From: Candolleomyces eurysporus
Taxonomy: Eukaryota > Basidiomycota > Agaricomycetes > Agaricales > Psathyrellaceae
Assembly: GCA_027579435.1 (NCBI GenBank)
Contig: JANBPK010000039.1
Coordinates: 1-37,025, forward strand
Length of the DNA stretch: 37,025 nucleotides
Direction: 5' to 3'
Of the stretch, positions 1 through 9,760 are shown piece after piece. Every line of letters begins with the position of its first letter. Position 1 is the first letter of the stretch. The notes beneath the pieces were generated by a model. The model worked only from the letters and a program-made list of their open reading frames with translations. It was not told where the DNA came from and made no database searches. A program made the translations under genes and the position numbers.

Positions 1-699
1 ATTTCCCTGTATCGAGAAGCGCTCGAACTTCAACCACAAACTCATCCGGATCGCCCGTCGCTACTCAACAATCTTGCCTCCTCACTCATGAATCGCTATC
101 GGCGTACGAAAACCATGGCTGACCTTGATGAAGTCATTTCCCTCCATCGAGAAGCGCTCGATCTTCGACCATCTCTTCATCTTGATCGTTCGTCGTCACT
201 CAACGATCTTGGCCGCTCACTCCTAAATCGCTATCGGCGTATGGGAACCATGGCTGATCTAGAGGAGGCCATTTTCATGCATCGAGAAGCACTCGAACTT
301 GGACCATCTCCTCATCCAACTCGCTCAGCCTCGCTCTGGAACCTTTCCATGTCCCTTTTGGATATGTACGAAGAGACCCAAGCTCTCCCCCATCTTCAAG
401 AAGCAATAACACACTGCGAGGAACTTCTTGACTCTCATTATCCTGTTGGTCACGAGAATCGGGTCGAAACCCTCAACCATTTAGCTACTCTACTCCAGAA
501 GCGTTTCAACGCGACGAACCAGAAAGAGGATCAAGCCCGTATCAAGGTGCTGAGGAAAGAAGCGAGTCAATTGTTGGCTTCCAGGTCCGCCGTGCCTCCA
601 GGGGTTGGTGCTGGCTCGCGAAGTAAGGCAGTTGACCTGAGGAGCTTTTTCGGTCTCGAAAGATTTTTTTTCGTGGTAAGGTCTTTGCATCTTTTGTAG
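1..699 (+). CDS. TPR-array protein, C-terminal part (5' end outside window)
   Basis: The frame is open from base 1 and encodes about 230 residues. It holds three to four tetratricopeptide-like repeats of about 42 residues, with the recurring pattern LDEVISLHREAL followed by a P/H-D-R segment and SLNDLGRSLLNRYRR. This is the TPR_10/TPR_12 style found at the C-terminus of many agaricomycete NLR-like and CHAT proteins. The repeats fade after about base 420 into a charged, coiled-coil-like tail (KEDQARIKVLRKEASQLL). The start and any N-terminal NACHT or effector domain lie upstream of the window, so full architecture is unknown. The last ~30 residues (FFGLERFFFVVRS) look atypical, so the true end may lie earlier or across a small intron. 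TPRs usually act as protein-interaction scaffolds; no partner can be named from sequence. Confidence 0.7.
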   Translation: MSLYREALELQPQTHPDRPSLLNNLASSLMNRYRRTKTMADLDEVISLHREALDLRPSLHLDRSSSLNDLGRSLLNRYRRMGTMADLEEAIFMHREALELGPSPHPTRSASLWNLSMSLLDMYEETQALPHLQEAITHCEELLDSHYPVGHENRVETLNHLATLLQKRFNATNQKEDQARIKVLRKEASQLLASRSAVPPGVGAGSRSKAVDLRSFFGLERFFFVVRSLHLL

Positions 700-2104
700 G
701 CCACCACTACTAGGACTATTCCTTTTCCCTCTCTTCTTTGGCCAGGAAGGGACAGATACTACGCTTCGTTAGGTACTCGGTCGATTCACCGTTTTCCTGT
801 CATGCATTTATGCCATATATTTATTTTGTATGTTTCTGCAGCTTTTCCAAGCCTCATCAGAATCCAAGGCTTGGTTTCAGATGATAGTCAGGGTAAGTAA
901 GAACCGTTCATAAAAAGACTCAGGTCCGCTGCATAGTAGTCTTTTTACTCTTCTGGGTGCCTTCAGGTTACAATGTCCGTGTAACAAGATCAATGCTCTC
1001 GCAAGTCGATCATACCGTAAACTACACAAATGATCTCAGACGAGGCTGTTTTCATCCATCGATTCCAACGGCATATAAAAGTCCTTTTTAACCCTCTCAA
1101 CCCTCTCAACATCGATCTCTAAGAGTGCCCGCCTCTTCGTCTGGATCGTCTTCAGAGTCTGATCGATAACACCAGGGCAGCTCTCACCTCTTTTTCAACT
1201 CCACCCCGCTGTCTGGATTTGGATTTCCCTGGATTGGGCATCCGACACGATGATAGTCCCTCTGTCAAGTTGACGATGAGCGGACTGGCTTATTTGTATG
1301 TAAGAAAGTGAGGAACGTATTCCCAGTATCAATTGAGTTGTCCCAAATAAAATGACGCACGCCGGGCTGGATGGTGCTTGGTTACTTATGGCTCTCTGTA
1401 TGCGCATCCTGAGGTCAGGTAGATGCCAAACGAAGAGACTGTTGGCATCCCTTCACCTCGAGCGAATGGCTCATCGCCGTAAGGAGACCTATGGTTCGCG
1501 ACGATTTCGGAAGTGATTTCTTCCACACTGAGTTAGCGAGTTCTTATTCTTCGGCTTAGGGGAGGGTGCCCGAGCTGTTGGCAAATGGCAAGAGAGTTTG
1601 TTCAGTGGTTTTCAGCGTTGCTCCTGATCAAGACGCAGGATAAAGAGAACGAGTCCATTGGTGCTTGCCTTGATCCGGTCTTTCCAAGCTCTCCGGGTCA
1701 CTGACGAACTCGGGGAAATACTACCGAAAGATAACGGTCAACTAAAAAAGGCGGCATTCCGCGATTGATCGCCACTGATGGGTTCACGTGATCTCTCGCG
1801 GCGCGGCGCGCACAGACCCCCCGCACACCCACTGGCAGGAACTTGAAATCATATCTTAGCCGATAATTTCCTTTCTCCCCACGCAGTGCATTCTAGTTAC
1901 CAAGTCCTTATTTTATTGCTTAGTAGCTATCACTCCGCTTTTTTCCTCTCTTTCCCTCGAGCGGGAGCATCTCTAGCACATCCTCGTTGTCGTTCTCCCT
2001 TACTATATGTATGTCTTCCTCGAACGGAGTGAAAGCAAAACAAAGACATACATCTGTCAGTCTGGATACGGGAGGCTAGTTCTCCCTGCCCCGTCGTCAC
2101 CCCC
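700..2104. other. Intergenic region with no supported gene
   Basis: No open frame here resembles a protein family. The only frames are short (under 75 codons) and lack splice-linked partners. A GC-rich tract lies near 1797-1815. The last ~200 bases, which are pyrimidine rich, probably hold the promoter and 5' leader of the VPS68-like gene. I could not place a TATA box or transcription start. Confidence 0.4.
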
Positions 2105-2800
2105 ATGCCCCGGACAATATCCAATTACTCACCACCCAGGAGGAGCGCTCCTATCGTGCATGTCCCTCCCACTAGCATCTATCGAGTGAACAACAGGGTT
2201 AGGCCCAGGAAGCTGAAGAAGACGATTGGTGTTTATGTTGCAGGGGCTTTGGTGAGTCGACCGCACTCTCATTCATGGAAATCCAGATGCATCCCATTCT
2301 AACCTCATGTGATTCCCTTGTCAAACGAAATTAGTTTGCTTTAGCCAACTGGACGTTCCTCGACGCCGCCATCCTTTCCGCATATGCCAAATCGCCCTGG
2401 GGCCAGCCCGGCACCGACGACCCACCCGTCCATGTTACTTTCGTGGACTGGATCCCCGGAATCTGCTCCCTCCTAGGGTATTCTGTAGTCCATATGATTG
2501 ATAAAGACAGGTTCAGAGAAAACGATGGGCTCGCGAGCGCCGTGTGGATGGCGAAGTTGTTCGTGTTTATCGGGCTTGTGCTCATGGTTGGAGGGTTGGC
2601 TGGAAGTGTGGTGCGTTCCTTTCTCTCTCGTTCATATGGGCTGTTCATTCATTGGTATCCCTCCCCTAAAGACCGTCCTCGTCCTCAAGTACATCCAAGG
2701 CGCCTACCCCAAACACTTCGCCTACTACGGCTATGCCAGTGTTTCTCAGAACCTCGTTATGATGCTTTCTGCTGGAGTCCTCTGGATCGCGCAGATCTAG
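2105..2800 (+). CDS. VPS68: VPS68/TMEM50-like membrane protein (UPF0220 family)
   Basis: Three exons give 183 residues: 2105-2251, 2335-2610 and 2672-2800. Both introns are GT..AG and phase 0. The length matches yeast Vps68 (about 184 aa). Recognisable family stretches are GVYVAGALFALANWTFLDAA (first membrane helix across the exon 1/2 junction), FVDWIPGICSLLGY, a charged DKDR loop, an AKLFVFIGLVLMVGGLAGSV helix and a last helix with SQNLVMMLSAGVLWIAQ. Four membrane helices are expected. Vps68 acts in vacuolar/endosomal sorting in yeast, and relatives in animals are TMEM50A/B. The start is the first in-frame ATG and gives the usual short proline/arginine-rich cytosolic N-terminus. Intron 2 is 61 nt with an acceptor inside CTAAAG, so its branch point is tight. 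Exon order and frame are otherwise clean. This is a conserved single-copy type gene and not part of the surrounding rearrangements. Confidence 0.88.
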
Positions 2801-3432
2801 AATACGAGTATGGCCTTACGCTCTAATCTTGACTCCCGTTCTCGGCCCTACGTTGCATGGATTCTTCCTCCGCTTTTGTCATCCGACTTCTATGTGGGTT
2901 GGAGTGGATTGTATCAATAATGTTCTGGTCTACTGTATTTTGCTGTATTTTATACTGTGGACTCATTCATCGCCCTTTCACGCTCTGGTTTTGCGCCGTC
3001 CATTCTCCTTTCCAGCGACTCATGCATTTCTTGATATAGACCCACGTGTCCTGTCATTCTTCTCCATCAGTCCAGTCCTTATGCATAAGCGCTCGTACTT
3101 CCTGTGCCTGATTACATCCGTTAAACTCTGCTAATAATCTGGTTGCCAGCGGGCTGGCGCGCAAGAAGCATCCAGACACGGACAGTCTCGGGGTTGGGGC
3201 TCCAGTCTATCTGACATGGCAAACATCGATAGGTCCTGGATATCGCAAAAACTATGTGGGGATCTGTGGCCACTGACTGAACCTCAGCCGCACTGGCCCC
3301 ACTCCGCGATACTTTCATGTCTATCATATCTACCTCCGGCATTCCATTATCGAATTCATATTCTTGTTCCTTCACCTCGGCCTTTCTTTAATTCGGCATC
3401 GGCTGCGAACTTGAAGCTTGAAGGCTGGTCGG
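2801..3432. other. Intergenic stretch, no supported gene
   Basis: This is the 3' flank of the VPS68-like gene followed by unassigned sequence. The short frames on both strands have no recognisable motif. The right edge runs into the DUF6534-tail fragment. Confidence 0.35.
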
Positions 3433-3475
3433 GGTGGACGATATTGAGATTAAGAGCGTACAGGTAAGTTCGTTT
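3433..3475 (+). pseudogene. Scrap of a DUF6534 gene: end of penultimate exon plus donor site
   Basis: The ~40 bases around GACGATATTGAGATTAAGAG match the end of the penultimate exon of the intact DUF6534 gene (about 7412-7455), including the DDIEIKSVQ codons and the following GT-A-AG donor. The remaining exons are absent. Immediately to the right, on the opposite strand, begins the protease relic. The scrap therefore marks an old rearrangement junction. It is too short to encode anything. Confidence 0.6.
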
Positions 3476-3489
3476 GTCCGGGGCGACTT

Positions 3490-4031
3490 GGTCCGGCCAC
3501 TCGACTCCGAGGTGTGTGGGCGCCATACCCAGTCAACTACGTTTCCCGAAATTTCCCAACAAGCTATGCCATGGTATCGAGGTTCACATACGGAGACGTC
3601 TGCGCCAGCGATGGGAGTGGAGAATACACTACATGGCCGACAACGCGATTGGAAGAGTCCTCCCAGAGATCCAAGATCGCGAGCTCACCCTTGGGCCCCT
3701 CGATAATTACCTGGGAGTACCTGACTCCATGTCTGTTCCGATATGCTTCCAAGTCCTTGATCCCCTCCCCCGCTCCTTCTCTTATGCGTGCCAAGCATGC
3801 GGTAGCGGGCTGAATGACTTCTATACGTGGCTGGCTGGAGTCGATGTACTTGTATTCTACGTATTCCTCCTCCGAGCTGCAAGGGAGTACAACATGACGA
3901 CAGGTGAGGAAGTATTGATTTCGCTGACTGTTTGCCAGCGACGTAGAATCCAGTCCCTTCGATGTTGGGCGTCCTAGTGGTTGCAATCGGTAACCCGAGT
4001 TCAGAGGAAGAGCCTCGGGTTCTTTCACCAT
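3490..4031 (-). pseudogene. Degenerate inverted copy of the trypsin-like protease gene
   Basis: On the minus strand, 3564-4031 still reads YFLTCRHVVLPCSSEEEYVE, then an IEVIQPA segment, GELAILDLWE and VVGHVVYSPL. These align in order with residues ~200-330 of the intact protease gene at 12596-14215. A stop follows where the intact gene has the Asp-containing LDVAVCEID segment. About 12 codons are missing, then SGNVVDWV matches FGNVVDWG of the intact copy. The N-terminal ~200 residues and the Ser-containing C-terminal third are not recognisable. The catalytic His motif survives but the Asp motif is lost and the Ser motif is absent, so the copy cannot be an active protease. It lies in inverted orientation about 9 kb from the intact gene. 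Confidence 0.82.
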
Positions 4032-5823
4032 GAAGTACTGGAAGTTAGAACAAGGTGCGTTTAAACAAGGGTCTCGTTAATGAAGAGAGTAGATGAAAGT
4101 CGGATACTGACATAAGCACAACCCCCTATCCCCACAGTTCAGGAGGTCGGACCTTTCGCTTATGCAAAATTACATTCCTTGCAACCAAGTGACGTTGACA
4201 TACGATATTCAAGGAGCCTTCTAATTTGATGCCGGAGAACATGGGACAGAACGCTCGTCTTTGGAGGCAGCAGAATCTCCGGGCTTCGTTCGAATGCTAG
4301 AACTCGTTCCCAGACCAATGCAGAGGCATAATATTGTCGAGAGTCTTGGAGGCCTCTTTCAATGAAAGAAATCGAAAAGTTGAAAGTATTTGCACAGAAT
4401 GACTGGAGTAGCTCCATATCGTAGGCAGACGCTGCTAATGAAGACCGGGGACGAAAAGCGGAAGTCCGGGGAGCCCAGGCGTGTCCGGGGTCGGCGAGGG
4501 CTTTGCAGGTTGTTGACCCATAGCCTGAGTCGACAAGTTATGAGCGCTTTAGCCTTTGAAATTTGAGAGAGGGAGAGCTCGAAAACGCGTCGGCGATTGC
4601 GATCGGGAGGCCGAAGTTGTCTGTGGCTTCTGAAACAAACAAAGACAACCTGTTGGCCTGAGCGGGCCGTGGCACCGAACGTGCCCTGCTTGCAACCACC
4701 TCCGGACGCTCAACACGTTCATTGCTCTGCCACAAACAGACTGAATGTGACCGAACTACATCAAATAAAGACTTGACCATTTTCATTCGTCCAAATTGCG
4801 CCGCATGACCGCGTCGTCGATTTGCTCTCTCAATAAGGGTCCCTTCGACCGGTATTCAAGGATCTACTACACTGACACCATGATACCCCTAGGACAAGTA
4901 AGCAAGTTCCAGCAACACAGGATCATCGCTATCATTCTGATAATTTCTAGCTCTTCTTATCTTTCTTATCTAGTCGCCCACTGCTAAATACAACCAGGAG
5001 AAAAAAAAAAGACTGCAAACCCGCTTTCCCCGGACCATTCATGCCAACCGAAGAGGCCTTCAAACAGAACAAGGCTTGGTCAAGGCACAAAATGCCNAAA
5101 AAAAAANTTTAANTTTTNAATTGGATATTTGGCGAGTCGATATGGTTACGAATGCTACGTTATCCATTCATAAACGGGATTGAACATTCGGCTTTGGCTC
5201 GCTTGATCAACTCGCCTCGTGGAGCTCGTATATTACTTACGGAGCCCTGACCCGGCAGGCGATGGTACTTCAAACCCGCAAACAAGCCCAGCGTAATCCA
5301 CGAAGGCTGGCATGGCTTGGGGAATCACATCTACACGAACGGTACTGTCGGTGAGAGCCATCGTGATTGTGATGGTACGTCCCCCCCCCCCCGGCGCTGT
5401 TCTAAATACATGCATCCTTGTCGGAGAAGATCATGCTTGCCTGCTCACAAGGGACCTACCTTATCTTTCAATCAAACTTTCATGGGACTAGCTCAAAGTT
5501 GTCAATGAACATTACAAATTGCAGGGGACCGTGAAGCCACCAAGACAGTTTTCAACCGCATATTCACCAATCGGTGCTAGCACTCTCCCGCTTGAACGGC
5601 AGTATCTGTGTTTGGGCGCTTCCCCGTTTGGTGGAGTCTACCTGTACGTATACGGACTATTTCTGCCGATTGAGCGTAGACTAATTGGCGGGAGCAGGTA
5701 CACTGCCTACCTGGCCGGGCGGTACCGACTTGCGGGGAGGTCGTATATATGTTGAGAGGTGTGTGGATGATGGAATGCTTGTTCCCCGCGTCTGTCCTTC
5801 CACGATCTATCAGTATTGTGGTT
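4032..5823. other. Long intergenic region with ambiguous bases and homopolymers
   Basis: No gene could be supported. Minus-strand frames at 4160-4417 and 4538-4786 lie where the missing 5' part of the protease relic would be, but I see at most a weak ELL-S resemblance, so they are not called. Ns occur at 5097, 5107, 5113 and 5118 inside A/T runs. A run of about 12 C lies near 5379-5391. A minus-strand open stretch at 5233-5415 has no recognised motif. The last few hundred bases presumably hold the promoter of the DUF6534 gene. Confidence 0.35.
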
Positions 5824-7644
5824 ATGGCCCCCACACCAGATATCCCGGTTGGAGATTCTTCGGCGTTGCTTGCGTTGGTATCCCCGTTGTATGTGTCATT
5901 TCTCATTGTCGTTTGTGCCTGCGTTCTGATACTGAGTGGTGTTGCGCTAGATTGTCATCGCTGGTAATGTCCACTGCTCCACTTTCTGTCGCTTGACCTG
6001 GCTGACAAGCGACGGCTGTCTCATAGCTCCTCAGCTACCTCTTCGCTTATGGTCTTCAAGGAATCCTCATGGTCCAAGTCTGTCAGTTTCCATTCCTTTC
6101 TCCTGTCTCTTCCTCCCATCTCGCATTTTCTCTCTTGGAACCGCCTGACTCGGATCGCTAACGTCTGGATATTATGATCGTTTATCTATGGAACAGATAA
6201 CTACTACATCAACTTCCCCAACGACAAGCTCTTCTGGAAAGTCCTTGTCTACATCGTCCTCTTCTCCGAGATGGTCCAGACAATCCTCGCGTCCTTAGAC
6301 GCGTTTAAAATATTTTCGTCTGGGTGGGGAAGGTTCGCGATTTTGGATGACATGAGTCTGTTATACATCACGCCAATCATGAGTGGGGCTAGTGCGTCTA
6401 TTTCTCGCTCTCCTCTAAGTTCCTAATACTAATCGCGCCATGACACCTAGTTGGCTTGATATGCCATGGAGTATTCGCGTACCGACTTTATTCGCTTTCG
6501 GGTTCTCGGCTTGTGTGTTTACTCGTCATTTTGGTATGTTCATCTGGTCACAATATCCGCTCTGGTTTCATGCTTACCCTGAATTTCAGCTTGCACTTCT
6601 CGCATGTGGCTCAGGCTTCGCCTTTGGCATCAAACTTAGTATGGCAGGGACGCTGTCAAAAGTCATCCAAACTCCAAACATTTACTTGGTCTGTGGAGTG
6701 AGTGTTATCTTATTCTTATTCTTCCTTTTTCTACCGCTAATTGACCACTCGTTTATGATATTTCCCCGCGCCATCGTTATAATTGTGTTAACCTTCATTC
6801 ACCTATGAAAATTCTTTTCGACGCGTTCGATAACACCCTGGTCGTCTCCATGACGGAAATGAAACCTCTCTCCAATACCCCCTTTGTGCATCTAGCTTTG
6901 GAATGGGGGCGGAGCTGGATGTGACGTTGCTATCGCTGCCCTCATGACGTTCTACGTAAGTCGACTTTACTTGAAGATAATTTTCGCGCTGACAACGTAT
7001 CGTCGTGTTCTATCTCGCTTCTCCTAAACCCCACAATAGCTTTCTCGAAGTAGCACAGGCTACAAGTCAACCGACGTTCTCCTCACCCGAATTATTCGCC
7101 TCACCATCGAAACTGGAGTATTTACAGCAACCGCTTCCCTCCTGAGTGCAATCCTCTTCGTCGGCTACCGCACCAACTTCAAAATCAGCATCTGGTTCAT
7201 CGTGCCAGCCGGTGTCCTCGCCAAGCTGTACGCTATCACGATCCTGGCGATGTTCAACAACCGTGCGCAGGGGATCAACCCTGTGTCCGGATCCTCAGGT
7301 GCAAGCATCATCTCAAGAGTAGGGGGAGGAGAGACGGGTATACAGACGTTCGATACGAGTCGCAGGCCGAGCAGAGCGGAGATTAGGATTGGGAGGTCGG
7401 TTGTGCAGCAGGTGTGGGCGGATGATATTGAGATTAAGAGCGTGCAGGTGAGAGTTCGTCGGAACTGTCTACTTCACGTTCCGTTCACTAACTGGATTTT
7501 CGATGACCGTAGCATCTTACACCTGACTCGAAATCATCATCATCATCGAAACAGAGTAGTAGGAGGAGTGGGATTATCACAGTGCCGATGGTCGAGAAGC
7601 AACAACCTTCGTTACAGGCTTCGTTGGATCTCGGTTCCGTTTAA
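5824..7644 (+). CDS. DUF6534-type seven-helix membrane protein
   Basis: Nine exons splice to 358 residues: 5824-5888, 5951-5963, 6027-6081, 6197-6391, 6451-6533, 6590-6697, 6896-6955, 7040-7447 and 7555-7644. All introns are GT..AG and the frame closes exactly. Hydrophobic segments in order are LLSYLFAYGLQGILMVQVY, FWKVLVYIVLFSEMVQTIL, the LYITPIMSG-AIGLICHGVFA region, LVCLLVIL-LALLACGSGFA, CDVAIAALMTFYLSRSSTGY, IETGVFTATASLLSAILFVGY and IWFIVPAGVLAKLYAITILA, followed by a basic cytosolic tail. The SRSSTGYKSTD loop and the LAKLYAITILAMFNNR segment are hallmarks of the basidiomycete DUF6534 family, which has no assigned function. Exon 2 is only 13 nt. A short copy of the penultimate exon end occurs at 3433-3475. 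Family assignment is firm; a receptor role would be speculation. Confidence 0.85.
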
Positions 7645-8051
7645 ACACCTCCAGTGAGGAGCTGGTGGTGTGCATGCTTCAGGTTTAATTGCATATGTAT
7701 TAATATCACACACGCATTACAGTACAACAAAAATGACTCAAAGGACTTCGATATCCGATAATCATTTAAATTAATACTTAGCATACACAGAATATATTCA
7801 ATACTCATCAGTCCCTAAGTTGCGCCTCCGCCTCACTAGTAGTTACACTCGATGCGATCCTCAGTCATCGGACAATACCAGTACCCGACTACCCCGTCCG
7901 ACGCTGAGGGTGAGAATGTGAGCAAATACAGCCAAATCAAGGGTCGCGTCCAGGACGTCTATTGTTTCGACCAGCGAATTGACGCGTTTCTACTTACAGT
8001 GAGTACGAGTGACTCTTGTATGGGTTATTCTTACTAAAACCTGGCCTCTAG
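7645..8051. other. Intergenic / ORC2 upstream region with a possible 5' exon
   Basis: AT-rich sequence holds the 3' flank of the DUF6534 gene and the ORC2 upstream region. An ATG at 7852 opens a 49-codon stretch that ends at a good donor (GTGAGT at 7999). A CTCTAG acceptor immediately precedes the ORC2 ATG at 8052. Joining them keeps frame. This 53-nt intron may lie in the 5' leader or add 49 residues to ORC2. Confidence 0.4.
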
Positions 8052-9455
8052 ATGCCACGAGCTACCTATGAATACGAGGAAGGGCGCTCAAGCTCTGAGG
8101 ACGAAGAGGAGATCGAGCAAGAGCTGATCGAAGAGTCTGATGAAGAATCCGACAACGACGAGCTGCCCGTTCCCCAGACACCGTCCAAACGGAAAGGCAA
8201 GGGAAAGGTAGACGACGCTGAGGACAAACATCTCATCGTCCAGACTGCCTTCGACGCCTATTTCACCTACTCGGCATCCCGGCCTCAGACCTCCTCGAAT
8301 GTATACACGCAACTCGTCCTCCCTCTCACCGGCGAGGAATACGCAGATGGTATCGCTTCGTCTTCGAAGCGTCTGACTCCTCTTAAACCATCTATTCTCG
8401 AGCCCGATAACTTGAAGGAACTCTTCTCGCGATTCATATTCGAGTTGAACGAGGGCTTCAATCTACTTTGCTACGGTTACGGTTCCAAGCGACGCGTTCT
8501 CAACCAGTTCGCCTCGGAGGTCTGCTCTAAGCATGGTCATGTCGTCGTGGCGAACGCTTTCCAGCCCGACTTCACAGTCAAAGACCTCCTTTCTCGGATA
8601 CACACCCTTCCCCCAGTTCAAGACTTGGTACTTGGTGCCACCGTAGAGAAGCAAGCAGGTCAAATCACTGCACACCTCTCAAAGCAGACTCAACATGTAT
8701 ACATCATCATCCACAATATCGACGCCCTACCCTTGCGCTCTCCCCGATCCAAGACTGTTCTTAGTCTTCTAGCATTCAACCCCCGCGTCCACATCATCGC
8801 CTCCGTCGACCACCTAAACACATCCCTCCTCTGGTCCTCTTCCGAACTATTCGCTCGCAAACCCGATATCGGGGACGACAACACGTCCATCTCCGCCTGT
8901 AATCCCAACAACGTCTCTACTAACCCTTCCTACACTGCGAACAGAGGCTTCGCTTGGCTCTGGCACGACCTCACAACCCTCTCACCCTACGACTGCGAAC
9001 TCGCCTTCGCCGACCGATCTTCCATCTCGGGTGCCTCAAGTGCCGCGCGGCGGAAAGGTGCTTTGGATGCCGCTTCAGCCGCAGCTGCAGGAAACCCTGC
9101 AGCGATGAGCGAAACCGCCGCCTCGCATATCCTGGCTTCCGTAACCCAAAAAGCCAAGAAGCTCTTCATCTTGCTAGGGAAACGCCAACTGGCCGCAATC
9201 GAAGATGCTGGTGCGAGTGCGAGTCAGGATTTGCAGCAGTACGGGATGGCGTACGATGCGCTATTTAATGCGGCTAGGGACGATTTCATTGCGGCTAACG
9301 ATACGGCTTTGAGGTCGTTGCTTGGAGAGTTCAGGGACCATCGCTTGGTGGTTTCCGCGCCTAGTTCGACGGGTGGGGCAGAGGTGTTGTGGATTCCGTT
9401 GAGGAAGGAGAGGCTGGTTTCTGTGATTGAGAGTTTGGAAGCTGGTGCAGCGTGA
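8052..9455 (+). CDS. ORC2: Origin recognition complex subunit 2
   Basis: A single large exon encodes 467 residues. ORC2 is part of the six-subunit complex that marks replication origins in the nucleus. Residues 1-50 are acidic and disordered, as is usual. The family signature starts with TAFDAYFTYSASRPQTSSNV (~70-90). It continues with LFSRFIFELNEGFNLLCYGY followed by GSKR (~125-145, the degenerate Walker-A-like loop of Orc2). Next are IIIHNIDALPLRS (~218-228) and VHIIASVDHLNTSLLW (~245-260), then GFAWLWHDLTTLSPYDCEL. A C-terminal winged-helix region (QYGMAYDALFNAARDDFIAA to the end) completes the protein. All expected blocks are present, so the gene looks intact. The start ATG sits right after a CTCTAG acceptor, so a 5' intron and an N-terminal extension from 7852 remain possible. 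It has no operon-like relation to neighbours. Confidence 0.93.
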   Translation: MPRATYEYEEGRSSSEDEEEIEQELIEESDEESDNDELPVPQTPSKRKGKGKVDDAEDKHLIVQTAFDAYFTYSASRPQTSSNVYTQLVLPLTGEEYADGIASSSKRLTPLKPSILEPDNLKELFSRFIFELNEGFNLLCYGYGSKRRVLNQFASEVCSKHGHVVVANAFQPDFTVKDLLSRIHTLPPVQDLVLGATVEKQAGQITAHLSKQTQHVYIIIHNIDALPLRSPRSKTVLSLLAFNPRVHIIASVDHLNTSLLWSSSELFARKPDIGDDNTSISACNPNNVSTNPSYTANRGFAWLWHDLTTLSPYDCELAFADRSSISGASSAARRKGALDAASAAAAGNPAAMSETAASHILASVTQKAKKLFILLGKRQLAAIEDAGASASQDLQQYGMAYDALFNAARDDFIAANDTALRSLLGEFRDHRLVVSAPSSTGGAEVLWIPLRKERLVSVIESLEAGAA

Positions 9456-9760
9456 CTGGATTAACTGTGTAGGAGCCAATTTCAACTAATAATTACGCTC
9501 CATTTGCTTCCTTACCTTGCCCCCCCCTTGGTCGGAGGTTGGTTAATAGTTTGCCCTTGGACGGATTTTATTATGCTGGATTCCCAGGCCTCGTAATTTC
9601 ATTGGAGAGGCACTTCCGATACACATGAGGGCCAGCACCAACTGTTTTTTCGGGGGTGGAGGCTAAGCCAGCGCTCCGAGGCTTCTTTTCTTCCGCCCAC
9701 CGAAATACAGCCGTTGACAATGAGACCGATATCGCGCTTATCTCAGAACCACCCCCTCAC
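9456..9760. other. Intergenic region between ORC2 and the P450 gene
   Basis: About 300 bases contain the ORC2 3' flank and the P450 promoter. A run of seven C lies near 9520. An in-frame ATG-like start upstream of the P450 start would add 35 residues that do not resemble P450 N-termini, so it is not used. Confidence 0.4.

Noticed and set aside
4160..4786. 5' part of the inverted protease relic
   Set aside because: The position is right, but only a few residues (ELL-S) resemble the intact gene; not enough to extend the call.
5097..5118. Ns as a scaffold gap
   Set aside because: They are single Ns scattered among A/T runs, not a fixed-length gap; homopolymer consensus ambiguity fits better.
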